The notes beneath the pieces are model-generated. The model worked only from the letters and a program-made list of their open reading frames with translations. It made no database searches and was not told the origin of the DNA. Below are positions 46,700 to 56,421 of a stretch of DNA of 64,000 nt, in pieces. The DNA comes from Acinetobacter sp. WU_MDCI_Axc73 (GTDB lineage: Bacteria > Pseudomonadota > Gammaproteobacteria > Pseudomonadales > Moraxellaceae): assembly GCF_025562455.1 (NCBI RefSeq), contig NZ_JAHPRO010000004.1, positions 123,265 through 187,264 on the forward strand, read 5' to 3'. The translations under genes and the position numbers were made by a program. The number at the start of each line of letters is the position of its first letter. Positions within the stretch are counted from its first letter, which is position 1.

Positions 46700-48149
46700 G
46701 ATGATTCTCCTTGTTGGCTTGTGTTTGGTCTTTTGAACTGTCAATTGCTTCATCAACTGCACTTAATGGTCTCATAGGTGTTTTGAAGTAGCCTGGCCCC
46801 GCAGGTTGTTGATCTAAACTATCAATATGCATTGGACCAGACTTGATCAATTTCAACATGTAGTAGATCCCTGTACCAAAAACTACGGTATAGACGAGAA
46901 CAAAAATAATTAAACTGAGTCCAACTTGTTCGGCCGTAACGGTATGAGACAAACCTTGTTGAGTGCGAATAACGCCGTAAACGACCCATGGTTGTCTTCC
47001 AACTTCGGTCGTTACCCAACCAGCAAGCAGGGCGATATAACCCGTTGGTCCCATGATAGTGGCAAATTTATGAAACCAATGACTCTCATATAAACGATTT
47101 TTTTTACGCAGCCATAAAGCCGTCAATGACATCAATACCATTAACATACCTAATCCGACCATCACCCGGAAACTCCAGAACACGATTGGAACAGGTGGGC
47201 GATCTTCAGCCGCAAAATCTTTTAAGCCTTTTACTTTGCCATCTAATGAATGGGTAAGAATTAAACTACCTAAATTGGGAACACCTATTTCAAAGGCATT
47301 TTTTTCATTTTTCATATCGGGTAAAGCAAAAAGGAGTAAAGGCATACCGTGGTCATGATTTGTTTCCCAATGACCTTCAATAGCCGCCAATTTGGCAGGC
47401 TGATGTTCCAGTGTATTTAAACCATGCTGATCACCAATCACTGTTTGCAAACAAGACGTAATCAGCACCATCCAAAGCCCCATAGAGAAAGATTTTTTGA
47501 TTAATTCATCTCTACGACCTTTGAGTAAATGCCATGCTGCTGTGCCTACAACCAATAACGACGATACAAGGAAAGCAGCTGTTGCCATATGTGCAAAGCG
47601 ATAAGGGAAAGACGGATTAAAGACAATTGCCCACCAGTCAGATGGAACAATAATGCCATTCTCCACGGAAAATCCTTGCGGAGTCTGCATCCAACTATTC
47701 GAAGATAAAATCCAGAACATTGAAATACAGGTACCAATTGCAACCATTAAAGTCGCAAAAAAATGCGATTTGGGGCTAACACGTCCCCAACCAAAAAGCA
47801 TAATACCCAAGAAACCAGCTTCAAGAAAAAAGGCACTTAATACTTCATAGGTCAGTAATGGTCCTGTAACTGAGCCAGCAATACGTGAAAACTCACTCCA
47901 ATTGGTACCAAATTGATAAGCCATGACAATGCCAGAGACAACACCCATAGCAAAAGCAACAGCAAAAAGTTTAATCCAGTATTTGAATAGATCTTTATAA
48001 ATTGGATTTTGCGTACGTAACCATTTCCATTCAAGTAGTGCAAGGAAGCAGGCTAGCCCAATTGAAGTAGCGGGGAAAATAATGTGAAAGGAAACCGTAA
48101 AAGCAAATTGAATTCGGGCAAGTTCTAATGCAGTTAAACCAAGGCTCAT
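46692..48149 (-). CDS. cydA: cytochrome bd-type ubiquinol oxidase subunit I
   Basis: Quinol-oxidising subunit with hemes b558, b595 and d; reduces O2 to water without pumping. 485 aa, starting MSLGLTALELARIQFAFTVSFHIIFP, where the His of SFHI binds heme b595/d. ATG 48149 follows GGAGG with good spacing; a longer frame from 48194 has no ribosome site. The quinol loop (after GDQHGLNTLEHQPAKLAAIEGHW) is short, as in the CIO subtype. GRQPWVVYGVIRTQ is another signature. First gene of cydA-cydB-DUF2474. Confidence 0.96.
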   Translation of the reverse strand: MSLGLTALELARIQFAFTVSFHIIFPATSIGLACFLALLEWKWLRTQNPIYKDLFKYWIKLFAVAFAMGVVSGIVMAYQFGTNWSEFSRIAGSVTGPLLTYEVLSAFFLEAGFLGIMLFGWGRVSPKSHFFATLMVAIGTCISMFWILSSNSWMQTPQGFSVENGIIVPSDWWAIVFNPSFPYRFAHMATAAFLVSSLLVVGTAAWHLLKGRRDELIKKSFSMGLWMVLITSCLQTVIGDQHGLNTLEHQPAKLAAIEGHWETNHDHGMPLLLFALPDMKNEKNAFEIGVPNLGSLILTHSLDGKVKGLKDFAAEDRPPVPIVFWSFRVMVGLGMLMVLMSLTALWLRKKNRLYESHWFHKFATIMGPTGYIALLAGWVTTEVGRQPWVVYGVIRTQQGLSHTVTAEQVGLSLIIFVLVYTVVFGTGIYYMLKLIKSGPMHIDSLDQQPAGPGYFKTPMRPLSAVDEAIDSSKDQTQANKENHHD

Positions 48150-48881
48150 AGGAACCTCCATTGCAAATATAGATTTTTGAGATTTATTAGACAAACATGC
48201 TCTAAATTTTTGTCATGAAAAATGATAGATCGTTTCATGAAAACTACCTACTTTAATTAATTATCAAGATTTTGCATGACAAATTATTTTAGGTGTAGGT
48301 ACAAGAATACGTGATATAAAATATAACAGATAAAGCTGATTAAAGTGCTCTGTTATATTTATACAGTTCGATTCTGTAACTGGTGATACTTTGAAAAACA
48401 ATTAAAAATGATCAATATAAATAAGTTTGTTGATGAAAATATGTTTGTTACGCAAAGTTTAAATAAAATTCCTGAGCTGATAAAAAATGGGGGATATTTC
48501 TAAAAAATTGAAAAGTAGATTGACCCAGAAATTTGTAAATTTAGAGGCAACACTTTTGCGCGCCAAAATGTTGCGTGAACTTTCCAAAGCGAAAGTCAAT
48601 TATATTGTCCAGTCTGCTATTCAGAACGAGCAATCAAGCCAAATTTTTAGCCTAACTCGCATGTTCAATTGGGCGGTTCTCGATTATGAATCGTAATCTG
48701 TAATGCCGTACAACCCAAATAGCAAATAAAAAAACTACTCATTTTAGCGAGCGAAAGTATCGAGGCGATTTCATTTTAGCCCACTATGGAGCAGCTTAAC
48801 CCGATATCGGGAGAAAACTTGCGATCACAACCATTGCGAAGATCATTAAGCTAAAGTTATCAGGTAAATATTTAGGGCGAT
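48150..48881. other. intergenic region between cydA and the amidase
   Basis: About 730 bp. It must hold the cyd promoter (minus strand, right of 48150) and contains one weak small frame (48487-48696). The right-hand 180 bases show short stop-rich frames on both strands. No hairpin with a T run for the amidase end was identified. Confidence 0.4.
48487..48696 (+). CDS. possible small basic protein
   Basis: Not recognised. 69 aa, helical and Lys/Arg/Gln-rich (KKLKSRLTQKFVNLEATLLRAKMLRELSKAK). The frame looks protein-like, but the ATG has no clear ribosome site. It may be the remnant of a longer gene or chance. Confidence 0.28.
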   Translation: MGDISKKLKSRLTQKFVNLEATLLRAKMLRELSKAKVNYIVQSAIQNEQSSQIFSLTRMFNWAVLDYES

Positions 48882-50066
48882 TTATGGAGATGATGCTAAT
48901 GAAAGATTTGCACTGGAGAATAAATGCTTTGCTAGTTTTATAAGCGCTCGATCACTATAACGTGGCCCAATAATAGAAAGAGCAATGGGATACTGATGAG
49001 TATTCGCTATAGGAATATTAACCTGAGGTACACCTGCTAAGCCAGCAATTGCATTAATGGTTAATGCATTTTGGTAAAACTGAGAAAGTACCGTTTCATC
49101 AATATTAAGATGCAACAGCGGCATCGGCGTGGTGGGTAAAATTAAAATATTTTTTTCCAATAAAGCATCGATATGTTTTGCGAAGTTTTGTTGCTTGAGT
49201 TGGTAAAATACTTTGTTTTGTCCATCATTTAACATGACACGTTCAAAATTACGCTGCATACTTGGGCCAAATTCTGGAGAATTTTGACTGATCCATTTTC
49301 CTAAGTTTTCTTTGATCGACGCATCCTGTAAGTATTGATAACACGCTAAAGCTTCTTCTAATGCAATTGGAAAAACGGATTGAATATTTTGCATTTCTAG
49401 TTTCTCTGCATAATCTTTAAAGATTGCAGCTAAGCCTGTTTGTTGTTGCAAAGCATCAAATGCTTCAGCGACACCAAGTATCGGCAATGAATGTAAATTC
49501 ACACGAGATTGGTCTTCAGGTAACAAAATATCGCCAACTTTTAAAAAAGTATCTACATCGTAAGCAAACCAACCAACTGTATCAAAACAGCTAGCGAAGG
49601 GTAGAACGCCTTCTAAGGGAATACTACCATGTGTCGGACGAATCCCCCAGATACCACAAAATGCAGCCGGAACTCGAACTGAACCGCCTGTATCTGTGCC
49701 GAGCGCAAAATCGACAATACGTTGTGCCACGGCTGAGGCTGAACCGCTTGAAGAACCACCAGACATGGCATGTGGCCAATTGGGATTAAGCGGCGTTCCA
49801 AAAAAATGATTACGTCCTTCCAAACTATATGCCAACTCATCGGTGATGGTTTTACCAATGCAATTTGCACCCTCTTCAAGTAAGCACATTACGCAAGGCG
49901 CATGGTGGGTTGCAACAGGGTGGGTTTCTGTCCATGTCGGATTGCCACCTCCAGTCACGAAACCTGCAACATCAATTAAATCTTTAACTGCAAATTTTAA
50001 ACCTGATAAAGGACCGTTTTGTTGTGTATTGAGGTTGAATAATTCCCCCACAAAAGCATTATTCAT
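48882..50066 (-). CDS. amidase-signature-family amidase
   Basis: 394 aa Ser-cisSer-Lys amidase. Catalytic Lys28 (FAVKDLIDVAG), cis-Ser105 in the GGSSSG motif and nucleophile Ser129 (GTDTGGSVRVP) are all present. The N-terminal AVKDLIDVAGFVTGGGNPTW resembles the AMI1-like branch of the family. It overlaps the last 8 bp of the upstream hydrolase gene, so the two are co-translated. It probably cleaves an amide released by the hydrolase or the imported compound. Substrate not determinable. Confidence 0.88.
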   Translation of the reverse strand: MNNAFVGELFNLNTQQNGPLSGLKFAVKDLIDVAGFVTGGGNPTWTETHPVATHHAPCVMCLLEEGANCIGKTITDELAYSLEGRNHFFGTPLNPNWPHAMSGGSSSGSASAVAQRIVDFALGTDTGGSVRVPAAFCGIWGIRPTHGSIPLEGVLPFASCFDTVGWFAYDVDTFLKVGDILLPEDQSRVNLHSLPILGVAEAFDALQQQTGLAAIFKDYAEKLEMQNIQSVFPIALEEALACYQYLQDASIKENLGKWISQNSPEFGPSMQRNFERVMLNDGQNKVFYQLKQQNFAKHIDALLEKNILILPTTPMPLLHLNIDETVLSQFYQNALTINAIAGLAGVPQVNIPIANTHQYPIALSIIGPRYSDRALIKLAKHLFSSANLSLASSP

Positions 50067-50868
50067 TTACTTCCTCCTGAAGTTGAGAAATGGCGGCTTC
50101 TAACGCATTAGAATTACTTATGAATCCAAAGCATTTTTTTACGTTCCATAGGGTTGCCGTGGTACAAAAATCGGGTGAACTGGTGGCACAACAATCTTCA
50201 AGCAAAATACAACCATAACCTAAAAAGTTAGCATCGGTTAGCGTATGCAAAACGCATTGATCGGTATTCACACCTGCAAATAAAATGGTTTTAATATTTA
50301 AATTTCTTAAAATACTATCCAACTCTGTATCCCAAAACCCTGAAATGCGATATTTATCGACTAAAATATCTTGAGATTCTGGACAAAGTTCATCCACAAT
50401 TGACGCTGCCCACGAGTTTTTTTCTAGTACTTTTGCACCATGTTCGGGTAAAGGTTCACCTAAACCAATACCTACACCTGTAGGTTTATATAGATGGTGC
50501 TGATTTGCAGGAGAATTGGCCAAATCTGAACGATTTCCCCAATTGACCCAAACCACAGGAACATCATGTGCTCTTAAAGTGGGCAATAATTGTTGTAAGG
50601 GTGCAATCGGCTTGCGATCAATTTCATAATTTCCGCCAATATGATCGACCCAACCTTTTGCGGTACAAAAATCATTTTGCATATCAATAATCATGATTGC
50701 AGTTTTGTTTAAATCAAAAATCACATGTTGTGGCTGGCAGTTTAGTTCAACCTTTACCACAGGCTTTGGGTTTTCAAGCATAGAAACAGTTGTTTTATTG
50801 ACTTGCCATGCTGTGTGCGGATAACTTCCAATGGGATAAAGCGGATCTGAATGGCGAAGTTGAGTCAT
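50059..50868 (-). CDS. isochorismatase-fold cysteine hydrolase, RutB-like
   Basis: 269 aa. Triad candidates: Asp in MIIDMQNDF, Lys in DILVDKYRISGF, nucleophilic Cys in FAGVNTDQCVLHT. The middle segment (VNWGNRSDL, KNSWAASIVDELCP, YRISGFWDTELDSILRN, LFAGVNTDQCVL) resembles RutB, which opens ureidoacrylate. The same enzyme fold includes N-carbamoylsarcosine and biuret hydrolases. ATG 50868 follows AAGGTGA; longer frames lack this. An operator palindrome lies 63 bp upstream, shared with the divergent GGT gene. Confidence 0.8.
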   Translation of the reverse strand: MTQLRHSDPLYPIGSYPHTAWQVNKTTVSMLENPKPVVKVELNCQPQHVIFDLNKTAIMIIDMQNDFCTAKGWVDHIGGNYEIDRKPIAPLQQLLPTLRAHDVPVVWVNWGNRSDLANSPANQHHLYKPTGVGIGLGEPLPEHGAKVLEKNSWAASIVDELCPESQDILVDKYRISGFWDTELDSILRNLNIKTILFAGVNTDQCVLHTLTDANFLGYGCILLEDCCATSSPDFCTTATLWNVKKCFGFISNSNALEAAISQLQEEVNE

Positions 50869-50930
50869 ATAGGTCACCTTATTTTTTAGGTACCCTTTCA
50901 TCTGAAAGAGTAGTTTGGCATTGTTGTTGC

Positions 50931-50950
50931 AAGTAAGTAAATACTTACTT
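50931..50950. promoter_or_regulatory. operator palindrome, island site 1
   Basis: AAGTAAGTAAATACTTACTT: 9-bp perfect arms AAGTAAGTA / TACTTACTT around AA, in the divergent promoter between the RutB-like gene and the GGT gene. Matches sites 2 and 3. Confidence 0.72.
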
Positions 50951-51004
50951 AATTTTCTAAGCAATTAAAATGCCAAATCCATTTCCGAAGAAGGATGCCC
51001 TCTT

Positions 51005-52609
51005 ATGAATTGTTCTCAACGGCAAACGTCAACGCGAAGTACCTTTGCCGCTTCTGCAATGGTGACGAGTCCGCATACTTTAGCCAGTGAAGAGGGATTA
51101 AAAATTTTAAAGCAAGGCGGCAACGCTGTTGATGCAGTTATTGCCACCGCAGCGATGCTCAGCGTGACCTATCCTCATTTTAATGGCTTAGGCGGCGATG
51201 CATTTATGCTGCTGAGTAATGCAGAAGGCGAGGTTACGACATTTTCAGGAATTGGGCAGGCTTTTCAGCATCTACCTAATTTTAAAGATAAAATTCCTAA
51301 ACGGGGTATTGATTCTGCCATTACGACGGCTTGCACTGTTGATACGTGGGGAAAAGCATATGAATTTGCTTCAAAAAAATGGGGAAGTCAGGTTTCTTGG
51401 GCTGCTCTTTTAGAACCTGCAATACAGACTGCATATGAAGGCAGTTTAGTCACAGCATCCCAGCAGCATTGGTTGCAGGAACGCGAAAACGAGATAAAAC
51501 AATGGTCAGGATTTGAAGCATTATTTTCAAATCAGGGAAAGCCTTTTAGGAAAGGCGAACGATTTAAACAGTTAGAACTTGCTCAAACCTTGCAATACAT
51601 TGCACAGCATGGAGCACGAAGTTTTTATGAAGGTGATTTGGCTGAACGTATCGTTAAAGGGTTGCAAAAATATGGTTCTTGTATTTGTTTAGATGATCTT
51701 GCAAGAACGCATACAAGACAACAAGACCCGCTTAAACTGGCATATCGAAACGGCATTTTATACAGTTTGCCGTTACCGACTCAAGGCGTCACCACCTTGC
51801 AAATCATGGGTATATTGCAACAGTTTTCTTTGGCTGAAAATATTTCTGAAGGAAGTGCGCAATATTATCATTTATTGGTTGAAGCCATTAAGCAGGCCTT
51901 TTTAGATCGCGGAAATGTAGTCGCTGATCCTGATTTTGTAAAAACCAATGCTGAAAAATTATTAGATAACGACTACTTGAAACAAAAGTCAGCCTGTATT
52001 TCTTTAACACAAGCGTTGCCGTGGCATGAAATTTATCAGCATGGTGATACTGTTTATATTGGTGCTGTCGATGAGAAAGGCAATTGCGTTAGCATGCTAC
52101 AAACCATTTATTACGATTGGGGCAGCGGTGTTATTGCGGGGGATACTGGTATCTTATGGCACAATCGAGGGGCTTCATTTTCTCTCAATCCAAATCATCC
52201 CAATGTTTTAAAACCGTTCAAGCGACCATTTCATACCTTAAATCCAGGTATTTACTTAAAAGATAACCGTCCTCATTTGTTATTTGGAACGCAAGGTGCA
52301 GATGGTCAACCACAAACCTTAGCTGCCATTTTAACTCGATTAATCGATTATGCAGATTTGCCATTTGAGGCTCTGGAAAAGCCAAGATTTTTATTGGGTA
52401 AAACATTTTCCAATCAAAATGACACATTAAAACTAGAAAGTAATGTCGGACAAGAGGTGATTCAAACACTCACCAAAATGGGGCATGAGATAGATTGTCT
52501 TGCGGCACAAAGCCCATTGGCAGGTCAGCCTGGGGTGATTCAGATCACTGATAAAGGCATCTATGCTGCACATGATCCAAGAAGCGATGGTCAAGCGGTT
52601 GGATATTAA
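51005..52609 (+). CDS. gamma-glutamyltransferase-family Ntn hydrolase, HpxW-like
   Basis: 534 aa, no evident signal peptide, so probably cytoplasmic. The predicted autocleavage nucleophile is Thr349 (HGDTVYIGAVDEKGNCVSM). The N-terminal YPHFNGLGGDAFMLL carries GLGGD where classical GGT has GLGGG, which recalls HpxW oxamate amidohydrolase of purine breakdown; I rely on memory for this. C-terminal FGTQGADGQPQT is a family mark. It reads away from the RutB-like gene across operator site 1. Function may be hydrolysis of an oxamate-like amide rather than glutathione turnover. Confidence 0.78.
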   Translation: MNCSQRQTSTRSTFAASAMVTSPHTLASEEGLKILKQGGNAVDAVIATAAMLSVTYPHFNGLGGDAFMLLSNAEGEVTTFSGIGQAFQHLPNFKDKIPKRGIDSAITTACTVDTWGKAYEFASKKWGSQVSWAALLEPAIQTAYEGSLVTASQQHWLQERENEIKQWSGFEALFSNQGKPFRKGERFKQLELAQTLQYIAQHGARSFYEGDLAERIVKGLQKYGSCICLDDLARTHTRQQDPLKLAYRNGILYSLPLPTQGVTTLQIMGILQQFSLAENISEGSAQYYHLLVEAIKQAFLDRGNVVADPDFVKTNAEKLLDNDYLKQKSACISLTQALPWHEIYQHGDTVYIGAVDEKGNCVSMLQTIYYDWGSGVIAGDTGILWHNRGASFSLNPNHPNVLKPFKRPFHTLNPGIYLKDNRPHLLFGTQGADGQPQTLAAILTRLIDYADLPFEALEKPRFLLGKTFSNQNDTLKLESNVGQEVIQTLTKMGHEIDCLAAQSPLAGQPGVIQITDKGIYAAHDPRSDGQAVGY

Positions 52610-52711
52610 AATACGCTGACGTATCGAGTTGAATGAATTTAAAGCGTATTTAACTGAGAAAAACCTATGAAGAGCACTGACTTTAAACTTGGCACATAGT
52701 TTGCTTTATTT

Positions 52712-52731
52712 TGGTAAGTAAATACTTACTT
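52712..52731. promoter_or_regulatory. operator palindrome, island site 2
   Basis: GTAAGTA-AA-TACTTAC (52714-52729) plus TT, the same core as site 1. It ends 16 bp before the lipoprotein start, so a bound repressor would block RNA polymerase escape. Confidence 0.72.
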
Positions 52732-52746
52732 ATGAGGGTGGTGAAA

Positions 52747-53772
52747 ATGGGTGCATTAAGATCTAACGTCATGGTTGCAATGATCGCAATCACTACAGTA
52801 GGAACACTAGGGGGATGCGATAACAGTAAAAAAGAGGCGAATACTTCTGGTTCTAGCAACGCGACAACATCGACTCAACAAATGACAGTTGGTGTACTGA
52901 TTCCAGGGTCTAAAACAGACAAAGGTTGGATGAGTTCGGGCTTTGATGGTGTTCAGGAAGCAAAAAAACAATACGGAGATAAGTTAAAAACTCAAATTAT
53001 TGAAAATATTAACTATGCCGATATGGATCAGGCATTGACAACTTTGGCTTCTAAAAACCAAATGGTAATTGGTGTCGGAGGGCAAACCCAAGCGTCTGTA
53101 TTTAAAGTCGCCAAAAAATTTCCAAATGTAAAATTTGTGGTCATTGGTGGCAATAAAGAACCGAACATGCCAAACAATGTAGCGGGTTACGATGTGAAAC
53201 AAGCAGAGATTTTCTTTGCAGCAGGAGCAGCCGCTGCAATGATGAGTAAAAGTGGGGTGGTGAGTTATGTTGGTGGGATGGAAATCCCTGCCATTGTGAA
53301 TGCGGGCAACGAATACGCCAACGGTGCAAAATACATTAACCCAAAAATCAAAGTGATTACCAACTATACCGGTGATTTTGAAAATGTGACCAAAGCGCAA
53401 GAGGCGACCTTAGCTGCAATTTCTCAGGGTGCTGATATTCATGCCTATATTATGAATTTGGGAACCAAAGGAATAGAGCAAGCAGCAAAAGAAAAAGGCA
53501 CACACATTATTGGCGGATATTTTAATCGTTGCGCGGATAAAAATCCTTTGTATGTGGCTTACAGCACTACAGGTGTTGGCTATCAAGTGGAATATGCGAT
53601 TGATCAGCTTGATAAAGGAACGTGGAAAGCGGGTTATAAACCTTTTGGTTTAGCTATGGGAAACAAATCTTCTGATTTTGCGATTTGTAATGGCACACCT
53701 GAACAAAACCAAAAAATGGAACAAATTAAGCAAGATTTGCAAAATGGCAAAATAAAAGTTGCTGAGGGCTAA
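52747..53772 (+). CDS. BMP-family ABC transporter substrate-binding lipoprotein
   Basis: 341 aa. A type II signal peptide ends in lipobox LGGC (near residue 18), then a Ser/Thr/Asn linker and the BMP fold: VGVLIPGSKTDKGWMSSGFDGVQEAKKQYG, AYIMNLGTKGIEQAAKEKGTHIIGGY, and FAICNGTPEQNQKM. BMP proteins bind nucleosides or similar heterocycles for ABC importers. ATG 52747 is chosen with GAGGGTGGTG before it; ATG 52732 is nearer the operator and would precede the signal. First gene of the importer operon. Confidence 0.88.
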   Translation: MGALRSNVMVAMIAITTVGTLGGCDNSKKEANTSGSSNATTSTQQMTVGVLIPGSKTDKGWMSSGFDGVQEAKKQYGDKLKTQIIENINYADMDQALTTLASKNQMVIGVGGQTQASVFKVAKKFPNVKFVVIGGNKEPNMPNNVAGYDVKQAEIFFAAGAAAAMMSKSGVVSYVGGMEIPAIVNAGNEYANGAKYINPKIKVITNYTGDFENVTKAQEATLAAISQGADIHAYIMNLGTKGIEQAAKEKGTHIIGGYFNRCADKNPLYVAYSTTGVGYQVEYAIDQLDKGTWKAGYKPFGLAMGNKSSDFAICNGTPEQNQKMEQIKQDLQNGKIKVAEG

Positions 53773-53778
53773 AACAAA

Positions 53779-55365
53779 ATGGAACACGCGTATGATTTTC
53801 AAGCCCATGCTGCATTAGAAAAGGCATCAAGTGTTCTTTCTTTGCAGCATATTCAAAAGTCGTTTGGTAATTTTCAGGCACTTAAAGATGTTTCTATCGA
53901 ATTGCAACAAGGAGAAATTCATTGCTTACTTGGTGAAAATGGCGCAGGGAAATCAACGCTATGTAACATTATCTTTGGGGCATTAAATGCAACGTCAGGC
54001 AAAGTTTTTCTAAATGGTCAGCCTTTTGAAGCTAAAAATCCTAAAGATGCACTGGATCATGGAATTGCAATGGTGCATCAGCATTTCTCCTTAATTGAAA
54101 ATACGACGGTTCTCGATAATTTGTTGCTAGGTCGAAGTCATGGAATTTTAAATCGACAAAAATACAAAGCTGACATTCAGGCATTATTAAATGAATTAAA
54201 TTTCAATATTAATTTGAATGCCAAAGTTGGAGATTTGGCTGTAGGTGAAAAACAGCGTGTAGAAATTATTAAGTGTTTGGTGCGTCAACCTAAACTTTTA
54301 ATTTTAGATGAACCAACTGCTGTATTACTGCCAAATGAAATTGATGCGCTTTTAGAGATTTGTCTGGCTGTGGCAAAGCGTGGTTGCAGTATTTTGTTAG
54401 TCACACATAAACTGACTGAAATTAAAAAAGTTGCTTCAAAAGTTTCAGTTTTGCGTTCAGGGGTAATTGTCGATTATTCAGCACAACCGACACAAGATAT
54501 CGAGCGCTTAGTGAAATCCATGATTCAACATGAAGAATCTGGGCAAAGCTTAAATCTTCTAAAACGTGAAATCAGAACAGTCAAAAGTATCAGTGCCAAC
54601 GCTCGTGATTTAAAAGATGAAATATTACAAGTCAATGGTTTGAGTTATAGCGATGCTCAAGGAATAAAAAAGCTAGATAACGTTACATTTATTGTGAATA
54701 AAGCTGAAATTGTTGCAATAGCGGGTGTTGAGGGTAATGGTCAAAGTGAATTAGCCTCAATTTTATCAGGAATGTTAACACGTACTTCTGGGCAAATTTT
54801 CCTAGATGGAGAGGATATCTCTTTGGCACAACCCAAAAAATTAACAGCTTTGGGAATGGGCGTAATTGCTGAAGATCGACATGCAACAGGGTGTATTACT
54901 CAAATGAATTTGGCAGAAAATATATTGTTAAATCATATCGATCAGTACACACATTTCGGTTTAATTAACCAGAAAAAATTAAAACACGATGCAGAACAAT
55001 TGATGAAAAAATTTGATGTACGGGCTGCGTCATCAAGTTTGCCTTTTGGACGATTATCAGGTGGAAATCAACAAAAAGCGGTATTTGCGAGAGAACTTAG
55101 CCTTGATCCATTGAAGTTTCTACTCGCTTCGCAACCCACACGTGGTTTAGATGTCGGTGCTGTTGCAACGGTTTATGGGCATATCCGAGCAGCAAGAGAT
55201 CAAGGACTTGGTGTGTTGGTCATTTCGTCAGAGTTAGATGAATTACTTGCCGTTGCAGATCGAATTTTAGTGTTTTATCGCGGTCGAATTATAGGCGAAG
55301 TAAATGGCGACCAAGCTGATCGGGATCAAATTGGCGCGTGGATGGCAGGGCAAGAAAATGAATAA
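53779..55365 (+). CDS. ABC transporter ATP-binding protein, two NBDs (nucleoside/sugar type)
   Basis: 528 aa with tandem ATPase domains. NBD1: Walker A GENGAGKST, Q-loop HQHFSLIEN, Walker B LLILDEPTAVLLPNE. NBD2: a degenerate Walker A (GVEGNGQSE), signature-like LSGGNQQKAVFAREL, and no clear catalytic Glu (LASQPTRGLDV), as in other BMP-coupled transporters. Only NBD1 probably hydrolyses ATP. It follows the lipoprotein gene by 6 bp and overlaps the first permease by 8 bp. Confidence 0.9.
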   Translation: MEHAYDFQAHAALEKASSVLSLQHIQKSFGNFQALKDVSIELQQGEIHCLLGENGAGKSTLCNIIFGALNATSGKVFLNGQPFEAKNPKDALDHGIAMVHQHFSLIENTTVLDNLLLGRSHGILNRQKYKADIQALLNELNFNINLNAKVGDLAVGEKQRVEIIKCLVRQPKLLILDEPTAVLLPNEIDALLEICLAVAKRGCSILLVTHKLTEIKKVASKVSVLRSGVIVDYSAQPTQDIERLVKSMIQHEESGQSLNLLKREIRTVKSISANARDLKDEILQVNGLSYSDAQGIKKLDNVTFIVNKAEIVAIAGVEGNGQSELASILSGMLTRTSGQIFLDGEDISLAQPKKLTALGMGVIAEDRHATGCITQMNLAENILLNHIDQYTHFGLINQKKLKHDAEQLMKKFDVRAASSSLPFGRLSGGNQQKAVFARELSLDPLKFLLASQPTRGLDVGAVATVYGHIRAARDQGLGVLVISSELDELLAVADRILVFYRGRIIGEVNGDQADRDQIGAWMAGQENE

Positions 55366-56419
55366 AATTTTAGACAACAATTACTTCCGATTACTTGCCA
55401 TTCTAGTGCTTACTGTTTTGGTATCTCTCGTTGCATCATTCATGATTGTAAATGCTTATGGTCTCTCATTTTCGGATGCTTTAAGTGCTTTTGCAGATGG
55501 TGCATGGGGTTCACCTTATGTCATTGGTTCATCCATTAACCGTGCTATCTATTTTGCTTTGATCGGTTTGGGTTTTATTCTCGCTGACCAAGCAAAGCTC
55601 GCTAATATTGGTGCAGAAGGGCAATTGGCTGTTGGGGGAATTGTAGCGACCGCATTGTGCTTGTACGGTGGAGCGGCCTCTTTATCTGGTTGGCTTGCAT
55701 TTATCTATCCACTGTTAGGTGCTGTATTGGCAGGTGCAATCTGGGGCGCAATAGCAGGATTTTTGAAAGCGAAAATGGGAACCAATGAAGTCATTAGTAC
55801 ATTATTACTTTCCTTCATTGCAGTTTGGCTGCTCTATTGCACCGTACAAAGTGATCATTTGCTCAAACAACCCATGACCACCAGTGCATCACTACCAGAA
55901 TCACTTCCTATTCCAAGTAATACTATGATTCCCATGATTTTTTCCAACAGTGGTTATAACTTAAATCTTGGCTTAATTATCACTTTATTCTTGGCATTCG
56001 CCGTTTATTTACTGATGCACTATAGCCGTTTTGGTTTTTATCTCAGAAGTGTGGGAAACAACCCAAATGCCTCTAAACGTGCAGGCATTCCTGTTTTTTC
56101 AACAATTGTATTGGTTATGGCAGTTTCAGGTGCATTTGGTGGCTTAGCTGGTGGGTTAATGTTGCAAGGTGATCAACAAGTTTTAAAAACTGGTTTTTCT
56201 TCAGGTTACGGTTTTGACGGTTTGGTGGTTGGATTATTGGCGCGAGGTTCAGTTTTAGGGGTATTTGCGGCCGCATTAGTATTTGGCTTTTTACGCTCTG
56301 GTGGTATCAATCTGGAGCTGGTCGCGCAAGTGCCATCTGCAATGGTTCTCGTGATTCAAGGCATGATTATTTTAATTATTGCAGGCGCATCACGTTGGTT
56401 AGATCGTCAAGGAGCATAA
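55358..56419 (+). CDS. ABC transporter permease (BPD type 2), subunit 1
   Basis: 353 aa, about nine or ten membrane helices. GIPVFSTIVLVMAVSGAFGGLAGG and GFDGLVVGLLARGSVLGVFAAALVFGFLRSGG carry the coupling and family motifs of nucleoside-type permeases. ATG 55358 overlaps the upstream gene by 8 bp. The companion permease follows at 56422. Confidence 0.9.
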   Translation: MNKILDNNYFRLLAILVLTVLVSLVASFMIVNAYGLSFSDALSAFADGAWGSPYVIGSSINRAIYFALIGLGFILADQAKLANIGAEGQLAVGGIVATALCLYGGAASLSGWLAFIYPLLGAVLAGAIWGAIAGFLKAKMGTNEVISTLLLSFIAVWLLYCTVQSDHLLKQPMTTSASLPESLPIPSNTMIPMIFSNSGYNLNLGLIITLFLAFAVYLLMHYSRFGFYLRSVGNNPNASKRAGIPVFSTIVLVMAVSGAFGGLAGGLMLQGDQQVLKTGFSSGYGFDGLVVGLLARGSVLGVFAAALVFGFLRSGGINLELVAQVPSAMVLVIQGMIILIIAGASRWLDRQGA

Positions 56420-56421
56420 TT

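Noticed and set aside
46822..47019. Short minus-strand frames inside cydA and cydB
   Set aside because: Frame shadows of the oxidase genes.
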